NCBI RefSeq assembly: GCF_003024515.2
Contig: NZ_PYIX02000009.1
Coordinates: 1-64,000 of the forward strand
From: Acinetobacter sichuanensis
GTDB lineage: Bacteria; Pseudomonadota; Gammaproteobacteria; Pseudomonadales; Moraxellaceae
Reading direction: 5' to 3'
DNA length: 64,000 nt
A program made the position numbers and the translations under genes. The notes beneath the pieces are model-generated. The model ran no database searches, was not told where the DNA came from, and was given only the letters and a program-made list of their open reading frames with translations. Below, one piece after another: positions 54,502 through 62,901 of the stretch (its first letter is position 1; every line of letters starts with the position of its first letter).

Positions 54502-57291
54502 ATGAACACTATCCCTGTAATGGAACTGCATAGCTCCACAGAAAATAAAACGACGACCACCCAAACCACGTGCCCTTACTGTGGTGTGGGGTGTGGGGTG
54601 ACTGCAACAGTTGAAAAAACAGTGCTTGGGCAAAAAGTGTCTGTGGTGGGTGATGTCAATCATCCCTCAGATTATGGAAAACTCTGCATTAAAGGCAGTA
54701 ATTTAGCAGATACAGTAGGTTTAGAAACTCGTGTATTACATCCTATGATTGGGCGAAAGACAGAAAACTTAGAATCACGTCAAATTACAGATTGGGATAC
54801 TGCAACAGATTTAATTGCCAATAAATTTCAGCAGTGTATTGATGAATATGGAAGTGACAGCATCGCTTTTTATGTATCAGGGCAATTGCTGACTGAAGAC
54901 TATTATGTGGTGAATAAATTCGTCAAAGGTTATTTGGGTACAGCAAACATTGATACCAATTCAAGACTGTGTATGTCCTCTGCCGTTGCAGCGCATAAAC
55001 GCGCCTTTGGTGAAGACTTGGTTCCTGCAAGTTATGAGGATTTTGAACACACAGATATGGTGGTTTTGGTGGGTTCAAATACCGCTTGGTGTCATCCCGT
55101 GTTGTATCAACGGATTATGCAAGCCAAAGAAAAGCGTGACTTATTTGTAGTGGTGATCGACCCGCGTTTTACCGCAACCTGTGAAACTGCTGATTTACAT
55201 TTACCGATTTTGATCGGTCAGGATGTTTCTCTTTTTAATGGATTAGTACAATATTTACATCAACATGGTTATGAAGATCATGAATTTATTCAAGACCATA
55301 CGCAAGGTTTAGATGCACTATTAGACAGTTCACAACCTGAATCTAACATTGAAAATGTTGCCTTAAAAACAGGAATTTCACTCGAAAAATTACAATTATT
55401 CTTTGAAAAATTCGCCCAAACAGAAAAAGTCATGACTCTATTTTCCATGGGGGTCAATCAATCTTCTCGTGGTGTCGATAAAGCCAATAGCATTATTAAT
55501 TGTCATTTATTCACAGGGAAAATAGGCAAGTTGGGCGCTGCGCCATTTTCTATGACAGGGCAACCGAATGCGATGGGAGGGCGTGAAGTTGGCGGACTAG
55601 CCAATATGCTTGCTGCGCATATGGATTTGGATAATTTGCAACATCAACAACTTGTACAAAATTTTTGGAACAGTCCAAGTATTGCCACGAAATTCGGTTT
55701 AAAAGCTGTGGATCTTTTTGAAGCGGTTGAAAGTGGAAAAATTAAAGCCATTTGGATTATGGCGACTAATCCTGTAGTGAGTTTACCGAATGCAGATCAG
55801 GTCAAACGAGCCTTAGAAAAATGTGAATTTATTGTGGTTTCAGATATTTGCCAAGATACGGATACCACGCAATATGCAGACGTTTTATTACCTGCACTCG
55901 GTTGGGGTGAGAAAGACGGTACGGTAACCAATTCAGAACGTCGTATTTCAAGGCAACGGGCTTTTTTAGCTGAACCTGAACAAGCCAAAGCAGATTGGTG
56001 GGCAGTTGCTCAAGTGGCGAAAAAAATGGGATTTTCAGGTTTTGATTTTGCAAATAGCCATGAGATTTTTATAGAACATGCGCAATTATCGGCTTATCAA
56101 AATGCGGAAATTTCACAGCGTTCAAAGACTGAAAATTTTCGATATTTCAATTTGCAAGGTTTAACTGAACTTTCATTGTCCGAATATAATAATCTTGAGC
56201 CTGTGCAATGGCCTATTATTCAAAAAAATCAATCGAATACGAAATATGCACAACTGTTTGCAAATGGTCAATTTAGCCATGTGGATGCTAAGGCAAAATT
56301 TATTGCTACTGCTGCTATAGATCCAATGCATTCAACCAATTCTGAATATCCCTTAATTTTAAATACAGGGCGGATTCGTGACCAATGGCATACCATGACA
56401 CGAACGGGGTTGTCGGCAAATTTAAGCACACATAAAGCAGAACCTTTTTGTGAAATTCATCCTCACGATGCTTTGAAATATGGCTTAAAAGAAGGGGAAT
56501 TGGTTGAAGTAAAATCGGCTTGGGGACAGTGCGTATTGCGTGTGATGTTAAGCGACAATATTCGTCGTGGGCAGGTCTTTGCACCGATTCATTGGAATGA
56601 TCAATTTGCTTCGGATGCTCGGATTGGCAAAGTGGTCAATCCTGTAGTGGACGCGATTTCAGGAGAACCTGAGTTTAAACATACACCTGTGATGATTCAG
56701 CCATTTTATACCCAATGGCAAGGCGTGTTTTATGTACGCAAAGGTTTTGAGCATATTGTCAAAAGTCCAATTGAAAATACGGTGTGGTGGACAAAGATTC
56801 AAACGGCAAAAGCGGTGCGTTATGAATTGGCTGATCGTCGTCGTTTTACTCAAACCACAGAACATTTAAAACAACTTTTACCCTTTGAAGATGAAAGTTT
56901 TGAATGGTTGAATCTTGAAGATCAAACTGCACAGATCAGTCATAGTGTGGTGTTGAAAGATGGTCAACTCATTGCAAGCTTGTATATTGCGCCCAAAGCA
57001 TTGTTACCTGATCGGGATTGGGTGGCGAGTTTATTTAAACGTGAACGCTTAAGTGCGATGCATCGTAAGGCTTTGCTTGCAGGACAAGCTATGTCAATGG
57101 GCAATAATGAAGGTGCTTTGGTATGTAGTTGTTTTAAAGTCGGTAAAAATCGGATTATTGCAACCATTAAAGAAAAAAATATCAGCAATGAAAAGCAATT
57201 CACAGCGTGTTTAAAAGCAGGGGGCAATTGTGGTTCGTGTTTACCTGAAATTCGCGGTTTGATTAAAGCGTGTCAACTAGAAGATATATAG
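54502..57291 (+). CDS. nasA: Assimilatory nitrate reductase catalytic subunit (NasA)
   Basis: Molybdopterin enzyme of 929 residues reducing nitrate to nitrite in the cytoplasm. The N-terminal [4Fe-4S] ligands are Cys24, Cys27, Cys31 and Cys62 (CPYCGVGC and KLCIKGS). The molybdopterin-binding domains follow, with MTGQPNAMGGREVGGLANML. The C terminus (about residues 872-925) adds a BFD-like [2Fe-2S] domain with CSCFKVG and GGNCGSCLPEI. The start at 54502 is chosen because the 55 residues upstream come from repeat sequence. CAGGAG at 54485-54490 is 11 bp away. Confidence 0.93.
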   Translation: MNTIPVMELHSSTENKTTTTQTTCPYCGVGCGVTATVEKTVLGQKVSVVGDVNHPSDYGKLCIKGSNLADTVGLETRVLHPMIGRKTENLESRQITDWDTATDLIANKFQQCIDEYGSDSIAFYVSGQLLTEDYYVVNKFVKGYLGTANIDTNSRLCMSSAVAAHKRAFGEDLVPASYEDFEHTDMVVLVGSNTAWCHPVLYQRIMQAKEKRDLFVVVIDPRFTATCETADLHLPILIGQDVSLFNGLVQYLHQHGYEDHEFIQDHTQGLDALLDSSQPESNIENVALKTGISLEKLQLFFEKFAQTEKVMTLFSMGVNQSSRGVDKANSIINCHLFTGKIGKLGAAPFSMTGQPNAMGGREVGGLANMLAAHMDLDNLQHQQLVQNFWNSPSIATKFGLKAVDLFEAVESGKIKAIWIMATNPVVSLPNADQVKRALEKCEFIVVSDICQDTDTTQYADVLLPALGWGEKDGTVTNSERRISRQRAFLAEPEQAKADWWAVAQVAKKMGFSGFDFANSHEIFIEHAQLSAYQNAEISQRSKTENFRYFNLQGLTELSLSEYNNLEPVQWPIIQKNQSNTKYAQLFANGQFSHVDAKAKFIATAAIDPMHSTNSEYPLILNTGRIRDQWHTMTRTGLSANLSTHKAEPFCEIHPHDALKYGLKEGELVEVKSAWGQCVLRVMLSDNIRRGQVFAPIHWNDQFASDARIGKVVNPVVDAISGEPEFKHTPVMIQPFYTQWQGVFYVRKGFEHIVKSPIENTVWWTKIQTAKAVRYELADRRRFTQTTEHLKQLLPFEDESFEWLNLEDQTAQISHSVVLKDGQLIASLYIAPKALLPDRDWVASLFKRERLSAMHRKALLAGQAMSMGNNEGALVCSCFKVGKNRIIATIKEKNISNEKQFTACLKAGGNCGSCLPEIRGLIKACQLEDI

Positions 57292-57482
57292 TCTATTTTA
57301 TAGCCAGTGGAAAATGGGAAAGATTAAGTGATGATTTAGTCTTTCTCGACATCACGGCTATCATTTTATAACTATAGTCATATCAACATATACAATAAAA
57401 TATATTGGAACCAAAGCATACTATATATGTTCAGCATTCATGTTTAAAATTTATTGAATTGATATTTTTGAGTTTTCACCTT

Positions 57483-58073
57483 ATGAATTCATTTTGGTCT
57501 AAATTAATTTCTGCTGTAACACATACGCTTTTAAATGAATTAAAGAAAAATCAATCAAAAGATCAAACAGATATTGCAACCGCAACAGATGATAATGACT
57601 CGAATAATATTGGCTTTGCTCAGGATAAAATTTCACATATTAGCCCAGCAGGTGTCGAGTTAATTTGTAATTTTGAGGGTTTAAGTCTAGAGGCTTATTT
57701 AGACAGTGCAAATATTTGGACTATTGGTTATGGAACGACTATTTATCCAAACGGTCAGCGAGTTTCACAAAATGACCAATGCACACTCAAGCAAGCACAA
57801 GAATTTATGCTCCATGATTTACAACGTTTTGAAAAAGCAGTCGCTAGAGCAGTTCAAGTTTCAGTGAATCAAAATCAATTTGATGCCTTAGTGTCTTTAA
57901 CCTATAACATTGGAATTTCAGCATTTCAGAGTTCAACATTGTTAAAATATTTAAATGCTGTTGATTTTAAATCTGCGAGTGATCAATTTGATGTATGGAT
58001 TAAATCAGGTGGAAAGACTGTACAAGGTTTAGTGAATCGTAGAGCGATTGAAAAAGCAAAATTTTTGTCTTAA
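57483..58073 (+). CDS. GH24 lysozyme (phage-type endolysin fold)
   Basis: Peptidoglycan-cleaving muramidase of 196 residues. The catalytic triad Glu65, Asp74, Thr80 has the E-x8-D-x5-T spacing of the P21/T4-type endolysin group, in NFEGLSLEAYLDSANIWT followed by IGYGTT. Before it lies a ~50-residue N-terminal segment with a weak hydrophobic stretch and no clear signal peptide. No holin or other phage gene is near, so it looks like a chromosomal lysozyme. The ATG at 57483 is preferred over an upstream alternative start at 57405. Confidence 0.83.
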   Translation: MNSFWSKLISAVTHTLLNELKKNQSKDQTDIATATDDNDSNNIGFAQDKISHISPAGVELICNFEGLSLEAYLDSANIWTIGYGTTIYPNGQRVSQNDQCTLKQAQEFMLHDLQRFEKAVARAVQVSVNQNQFDALVSLTYNIGISAFQSSTLLKYLNAVDFKSASDQFDVWIKSGGKTVQGLVNRRAIEKAKFLS

Positions 58074-58205
58074 AAATTCTTTGAGTTTATATGTGCAGGC
58101 TACAGTCTTAGATATCTTATTTAACATAATATACATTATGCGAAATTTAAAATATTATAAATAATACAAGGATAATGATGATTTATCTACTGATAATATT
58201 ATTGA

Positions 58206-58799
58206 TCAGTGAATTAAACCAATTTCTTGAAATAGTTTTTTATACGCTTCAGCTTTTTGTTGCAATGGTAAAGGATACGCTCGTGAAGATGATGGCATAC
58301 GATATAAAGTTATAGAACGCCGATCAAATACAGTTTGAACTGAATGACCAATCTGTGGCTTTTCTGCACTGTCCATCATAGATAACATCAAAGTATCTGT
58401 GGCTTTATCACCTGTGGTCATAATATTGTTGCATTCAGGCATTTGATCCAACAGTAATTTTAAGTTAGTTGGTGTTTCAATCTGCAAAAATTTGTCTGAT
58501 GCATTGCCTTTTAAACGAATCACTTGATACGCTGTGTCAAAAATTGCAATGCCTTTGTCATTTAAAAAATCTTTAATCAATTGTTCTTTAAAGTTTTTAT
58601 TCGGCAAATCTAGAAAATAGTCTTTATCATTAAAAAAAATTAATCCAAAAATCCGCCACATATCATTTTGATAATTCGGATAATAAAAATCCATTTTCCA
58701 GCGAATTTTTGGTGGTGGAAAACTTCCTAACATCAAAAGCTTAGCATTGGGTGGTAGGAATGGTTTTAGTGGATGGTTTTCTATAATTTGATCTGTCAT
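58206..58799 (-). CDS. Uracil-DNA glycosylase superfamily protein
   Basis: 197 residues resembling the mismatch-type uracil/hypoxanthine DNA glycosylases. The N-terminal motif LGSFPPPKIRWKMDFYYPNY followed by NDMWRIFG fits the active-site loop and the conserved aromatic/Asn region. The C-terminal PSSSRAYPL fits the DNA-intercalation loop of this group. It probably excises deaminated bases. It is convergent with the lysozyme gene and appears to be a single-gene transcript. Exact base specificity is not decided by the sequence. Confidence 0.7.
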   Translation of the reverse strand: MTDQIIENHPLKPFLPPNAKLLMLGSFPPPKIRWKMDFYYPNYQNDMWRIFGLIFFNDKDYFLDLPNKNFKEQLIKDFLNDKGIAIFDTAYQVIRLKGNASDKFLQIETPTNLKLLLDQMPECNNIMTTGDKATDTLMLSMMDSAEKPQIGHSVQTVFDRRSITLYRMPSSSRAYPLPLQQKAEAYKKLFQEIGLIH

Positions 58800-58979
58800 T
58801 TATAACAATATTTGTTCATCTGTATGACTTATTTTAACATTTTCATAAATAGCAGTAGATATGTATTTTTAAATTTTACATTAACACGTTAAAAGACAAA
58901 ATAAGTCTGTTCTTTCATTAATTTATATAAATATATGCATCTATATAGGTGTCAAGTATTTAAAATTTAAGATAAAAAT

Positions 58980-58997
58980 AGGGAGCTTTTGCTCCCT
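58980..58997 (-). terminator. Terminator of the small gene at 59003
   Basis: On the minus strand: AGGGAGC, a 4-nt AAAA loop, GCTCCCT and then ATTTTTATC. It lies 6 bp after the stop codon at 59003. Confidence 0.82.
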
Positions 58998-59002
58998 GTT
59001 CT

Positions 59003-59311
59003 TTAATTCTTTTCACGATAGTATTGATGTTTTCTTTTTGAGTTATGTTTCCAATTTTTTCCACCATAGCAAGAGAATGGTGTAAGGTCTTCCCAAGAAT
59101 CAAATATCTTACAACGCTTATACCTTAATCTAATACGATAAGTTTTGTATTCAATACGATGTAAGAAATAAAAACTTTTCTCCTGCTTTGTACTAAAATG
59201 GCGATACCATTTATCTTGGCGATTAGGAAAAAATTCATCATCATAATCACCAGTTAACCCCTTTTTAACAACTTTTACATATTGTTGTTTAAGGCATTTA
59301 AGTTTATCCAT
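59003..59311 (-). CDS. Small basic protein of unknown function
   Basis: 102 residues, strongly basic and rich in Lys, Arg, Tyr and Trp (KWYRHFSTKQEKSFYFLHRIEY, then KRKHQYYREKN). No known domain was recognised. It is supported as a gene by a terminator right after the stop, a GAGAG ribosome binding site 4 bp before the ATG, and a hairpin that encloses that site. A nucleic-acid-binding role would suit the charge but is speculation. Confidence 0.55.
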   Translation of the reverse strand: MDKLKCLKQQYVKVVKKGLTGDYDDEFFPNRQDKWYRHFSTKQEKSFYFLHRIEYKTYRIRLRYKRCKIFDSWEDLTPFSCYGGKNWKHNSKRKHQYYREKN

Positions 59312-59315
59312 ATTT

Positions 59316-59347
59316 CTCTCATTAGGTAGTTGAAACCTAATAGAGAG
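59316..59347 (-). promoter_or_regulatory. Leader hairpin covering the ribosome binding site of the 59311 gene
   Basis: Arms CTCTCATTAGGT (59316-59327) and ACCTAAT-A-GAGAG (59335-59347) around a 7-nt loop. On the minus strand the 3' arm contains GAGAG, the ribosome binding site just before the ATG. Folding would hide it. An RNA thermometer or other translational switch is possible. Confidence 0.55.
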
Positions 59348-59399
59348 TTCTTGCGTAGTAATTCATATTTTATGTTCTTGTTAAATTTCACTTATTTTA

Positions 59400-60134
59400 T
59401 CACAGGAATTTGCTGAAAATAAACGTTGAAATTTCTTTTGCCCAAATCTGATAAATCTCTTTACTTGGATGAAAACCGTCTTTTGCCATTTGTAAATTTA
59501 AAGTTTTAAAATGTGCTAAATCAAACTGAATTAATTGATAGCGCGTTGCATCCTGTTGTAATGGTTTATTTTGAATAAAATTTGCTAATTTCTGATTCAT
59601 GGCACTGGAATATTGTCCAAACAACCATCCCAAAGGATTTGGCAAAGCAGGAAATAAGTCCATTGGTGGCACGGATGTCACTAATATTAATTGTGGTGAA
59701 AACTTATTTTCAATTTCAGTATAAAACTGTTGTTGTAACTGAAGCCACTTTTTCGGTGCAGTGAGTTTAGTCACGTCATTCACGCCAACTGAGCTGATGA
59801 TAACATCAAAGTGTTGTTTTTCTAGTAGCTGTGTTCGCTCTAAAACTTGTACTGTCGTATCCCCTGTTTTTGCTTCAAGTTGATAGCTGATTTCAAAATC
59901 TTGTTTTAACTCATGTAACAGTGAACCAAGCAAAGCATCCTGTTGATGTTCAACACCTACACCTGCCGCAGCAGAATCACCAAGGATTAATATGGATAGC
60001 GGTTTGCCCTTCCCCATTGTTCCCTGCCTTTTTCCCTGTGGCTCAGATAAGCGCAGCGTGTTTTTCTTTACTCTATAACCTTGTATAAGTAGTGTAGGAA
60101 CTAGAGTAAGTGTTACGATTTTGAGTTTTAACAT
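59400..60134 (-). CDS. SGNH/GDSL-family esterase
   Basis: 244 residues. The nucleophile is Ser54 in ILGDSAAAG, block III Asn is in SVGVNDV, and the catalytic Asp-His pair is in DGFHPS near the C terminus. An N-terminal hydrophobic stretch (KIVTLTLVPTLLIQGY) suggests export or a membrane anchor. Related proteins act as lipases, esterases or lysophospholipases; the substrate is unknown. It is on the same strand as the SDR gene, 57 bp downstream of it. Confidence 0.8.
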   Translation of the reverse strand: MLKLKIVTLTLVPTLLIQGYRVKKNTLRLSEPQGKRQGTMGKGKPLSILILGDSAAAGVGVEHQQDALLGSLLHELKQDFEISYQLEAKTGDTTVQVLERTQLLEKQHFDVIISSVGVNDVTKLTAPKKWLQLQQQFYTEIENKFSPQLILVTSVPPMDLFPALPNPLGWLFGQYSSAMNQKLANFIQNKPLQQDATRYQLIQFDLAHFKTLNLQMAKDGFHPSKEIYQIWAKEISTFIFSKFL

Positions 60135-60191
60135 ATTTTAAATACTTAGGTTGTTTATATAGAAAAGACTCTTGCGAGTCTTATCAAATAC

Positions 60192-60935
60192 TTAACCGAG
60201 TTTATTGACAATTTTCAACGGTAAAACTTTCATTGCCAAGCCAAGCGGTAACCACGGCCATTGTGGGACATACGCTTTAACAGGTTGTTTTTCAATGGCT
60301 TTGACCAATAAGTGTGAGCCTGTTTCAACATCCACTTCAAAAGGTAATTTTTTCGCACCTTCATTGATTTCGGTACGGATATAGCCTGGGAAAATCGTAG
60401 AAACTTTGATTTTGGTATCAATCAGTTCTGCACGAATGCCTTCTGCCAAATGTGCAACTGCTGCTTTACTTGCACCATAAGCCGTCAAATGTTTTGGCAT
60501 GCCACGAATGGCGCTCATTGAAGAAATCACCACCAAATGCCCAAACTTTTGCTCACGGAAAATTTCCACAGCCGCTTCACATTGTGCCAAAGCAGAAATG
60601 AAATTGGTTTCAACGGTCGCACGGTTAATTTCAAATTTGCCATTGCCTATACGACGTCCATCACCTACACCCGCATTGACAATAATGCGGTCAATGATGC
60701 CAAAGTCTTGTTTAAACTCACGGAATACTTGGAATACTTGTTCGTAATTGGTCACATCCAAAACTTTAGCAATGACTTTTACACCGTATTTAGATTCGAG
60801 TTCTTGTTTTAAATCTTGCAAGCGTTCTAAACGACGTGCACATACTGCTAAATTATAGCCTTTTTGGGCAAATTCACGTGCCATTCCTGCACCTATTCCT
60901 GAACTTGCGCCTGTAATTAAAATAGTTTTTGCCAT
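60192..60935 (-). CDS. Short-chain dehydrogenase/reductase
   Basis: 247-residue NAD(P)-dependent oxidoreductase. The cofactor motif is TGASSGIGAG, the active-site serine is in VVISSMSAI and YGASKAAV holds the Tyr-x3-Lys pair. The start at 60935 follows AGGAAG; an in-frame ATG at 60971 adds 12 residues of doubtful value. It is in line with the histidine phosphatase, APH-like and acyl-CoA dehydrogenase genes upstream, so it probably acts in the same lipid- or acyl-CoA-related pathway. The C-terminal part is typical of membrane-associated SDRs (WPWLPLGLAMKVLP). Confidence 0.82.
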   Translation of the reverse strand: MAKTILITGASSGIGAGMAREFAQKGYNLAVCARRLERLQDLKQELESKYGVKVIAKVLDVTNYEQVFQVFREFKQDFGIIDRIIVNAGVGDGRRIGNGKFEINRATVETNFISALAQCEAAVEIFREQKFGHLVVISSMSAIRGMPKHLTAYGASKAAVAHLAEGIRAELIDTKIKVSTIFPGYIRTEINEGAKKLPFEVDVETGSHLLVKAIEKQPVKAYVPQWPWLPLGLAMKVLPLKIVNKLG

Positions 60936-60991
60936 GAAATCTTCCTGAATATTTTCTGTTAATTTTTTCAATTTGTTTTAATGGATGAATA

Positions 60992-61690
60992 TCAAATCCA
61001 TGTCAGCAATTGCGAATCTTCCGCCTTGATAAAATGATGTTCATTTAAACTCAAGAGCTGTGGTTCATTGCCCACCAAACGTAAAGTCGTTAAACTTGCA
61101 TTGGCAATTGCCCAATTCAAAGCAAAGGTTTTATTTGGACTGAGTTCGAGTAATTTACCTGCCGCCACAGAAACCACGCCACCTGAAGTAAATACCACAG
61201 CATAACGTGGCTTGCTTTGAGCGAGTTCATCACATAGATTTTGTAAGGCTGTTTCGACACGGTTTTTAAAATTTGGCCATGATTCATCATATTCATGATG
61301 ATAGTCGCCCCCTGTCCAACGTCCAATTGCACCTTCAAAAATTTTGGCTAAATATGCACGTGGGCTTTCCTCTTTTGCGACTTCTTCACGTAATAAATGC
61401 GGCTCATTAAAACGTGGGTCATATTGGGCAAACACTTGTTGATGATTAAATTCATTCCAAGCACTATCTGTAATAATCTTGGCTTCAGGAAAACATTCAG
61501 CCAATGCAAAATTCGCCGTTTGTTGATGGCGTTGCATTGAACCTGCCACGACATAAGGTTCTTCTTTCAAAATTTTATTGAAATATTGACCCAATACTTT
61601 TGCCTGTAATTCCCCATTGGGTGAAAGTTTGTCATAACTTGCCGCACCAAAAGACGCTTGTCCATGACGAACCAAATAAATTGTGGTCAT
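60992..61690 (-). CDS. Histidine phosphatase family protein
   Basis: 232 residues of the phosphoglycerate-mutase-like phosphatase family. The phosphohistidine motif is YLVRHGQAS at residues 5-13, and the second catalytic histidine/arginine region lies in AGSMQRHQQTA. Its start overlaps the stop of the APH-like gene by 4 bp (ATGA), so translation is coupled. If the upstream kinase phosphorylates an acyl-CoA, this enzyme could hydrolyse phosphate esters in the same pathway; that is inference. Confidence 0.82.
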   Translation of the reverse strand: MTTIYLVRHGQASFGAASYDKLSPNGELQAKVLGQYFNKILKEEPYVVAGSMQRHQQTANFALAECFPEAKIITDSAWNEFNHQQVFAQYDPRFNEPHLLREEVAKEESPRAYLAKIFEGAIGRWTGGDYHHEYDESWPNFKNRVETALQNLCDELAQSKPRYAVVFTSGGVVSVAAGKLLELSPNKTFALNWAIANASLTTLRLVGNEPQLLSLNEHHFIKAEDSQLLTWI

Positions 61691-62808
61691 TTTGCTAAAA
61701 TTTCCTTCATTTTTTCCATATATTTATGTGCAATTTCATTGGCTTCGAGTTTTTGTAAGCCGATTAGTTTCAGCGCACGGATATGTAAGGCATGAATCAC
61801 AATCCAAAAATCTTTAAATGCAGGATTATTGGTTTGTTTGTGGTAGTAACGATAATAAATCTGTTGCGCAATCACCGCTAAACGGAAAATACCGAACACT
61901 TCATAAAATGTCCAATTTTCGGGCTGTAAACCTGTTTTCTGCAAATAGTAGTCCACCACTTCTTTACGGCTAAACATCCCTTTTAAATGAGTCGGTTGGC
62001 GACGGGTCGATTTAAAAATCTGATTGTCAGTGTCTTCGACCCAATAGGCTAAGGCTGCGCCCAAATCCATCAATGGATCGCCAATGGTTGCCATTTCCCA
62101 ATCCAATACGCCAATAACTTGTGTCGGATTTTTAGGGTCAAGAATGACATTATCAAAACGCCAATCATTATGAATTAAACAACTTGTTGAATCAGCAGGA
62201 ATATTTTCATTGAGCCATTTACGGACAAACTTAAAACTTGGCACATTGATGGTATGGGCTTTTTCATAACGAGAGTCCCAACCTTCAACCTGACGACGGC
62301 AATATCCATCCCCTTTGCCTAATTGCTCAAGTGGCGTACCTTGATACGGAACTTGATGTAACTCAATCAGTTTGTCCAAAACATTGATACAGAGTTCACG
62401 GACTTCTGTTTCACCAAATTTTAATTCAGGTGGCAGTTTGGCACGTGGAATAATGCCTTCAATACGTTTCATGACATAGAAATTACAGCCAATCACGGAT
62501 TCATCCTGACACAATGCCACCATTTCAGGTAAAACAGGATAATACGGTGCGAGCCAAGTCTGAACGTTATATTCACGTGCCATGTCATGTGCAGATTTGG
62601 CTTTGGTTCCTTTGGGTGGACGACGTAAAATTAAATCGGCATTTTCGTATTTTAAACGATATGTCCAATTTGACGCCCCACCTGAATATTGAGTGACTTC
62701 CACAGGTCCTGAAATTTCAGAACCATTTTCAATGAGCCAATTTCCCACTGCACGAACATCAAGTTCTTCGCCTTCTCGGACATTTCCACCTACATCAATC
62801 ACTGACAT
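61687..62808 (-). CDS. APH-like phosphotransferase (ACAD10/11- and LvaA-like kinase)
   Basis: 373 residues of the aminoglycoside-phosphotransferase/choline-kinase fold. The catalytic loop is LIHNDWRFDNVILDP and the metal-binding motif is GVLDWEMATIGDPLMDL. It is not an antibiotic-resistance enzyme by context: it is coupled to a histidine phosphatase and follows an acyl-CoA dehydrogenase. The same domain is fused to a dehydrogenase in mammalian ACAD10/11 and is the 4-hydroxyacyl-CoA kinase LvaA in Pseudomonas levulinate use. The start at 62808 gives MSVIDVGGNVREGEEL; the upstream ATG at 62892 adds 28 unlikely residues. Confidence 0.82.
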   Translation of the reverse strand: MSVIDVGGNVREGEELDVRAVGNWLIENGSEISGPVEVTQYSGGASNWTYRLKYENADLILRRPPKGTKAKSAHDMAREYNVQTWLAPYYPVLPEMVALCQDESVIGCNFYVMKRIEGIIPRAKLPPELKFGETEVRELCINVLDKLIELHQVPYQGTPLEQLGKGDGYCRRQVEGWDSRYEKAHTINVPSFKFVRKWLNENIPADSTSCLIHNDWRFDNVILDPKNPTQVIGVLDWEMATIGDPLMDLGAALAYWVEDTDNQIFKSTRRQPTHLKGMFSRKEVVDYYLQKTGLQPENWTFYEVFGIFRLAVIAQQIYYRYYHKQTNNPAFKDFWIVIHALHIRALKLIGLQKLEANEIAHKYMEKMKEILAK

Positions 62809-62901
62809 GCTTTTTCCCAGATTTTGTAAATTTTGAATGGTGTGTATTTTCCTATGTCTATATTTACATAGGAAAATGACATTGCAAATCATTTAAATAG
62901 C

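Noticed and set aside
57317..57345. Terminator after nasA
   Set aside because: The pairing of AAAGATTAA with TTTAGTCTTT is imperfect and lacks a clean T-run.
57405..58073. Prophage remnant based on the lysozyme gene
   Set aside because: No integrase, capsid, tail, holin or attachment-site repeats are near; both neighbours are ordinary bacterial genes.
61687..62808. Aminoglycoside resistance gene
   Set aside because: The fold is APH-like, but coupling to a phosphatase and an acyl-CoA dehydrogenase points to acyl-CoA metabolism.
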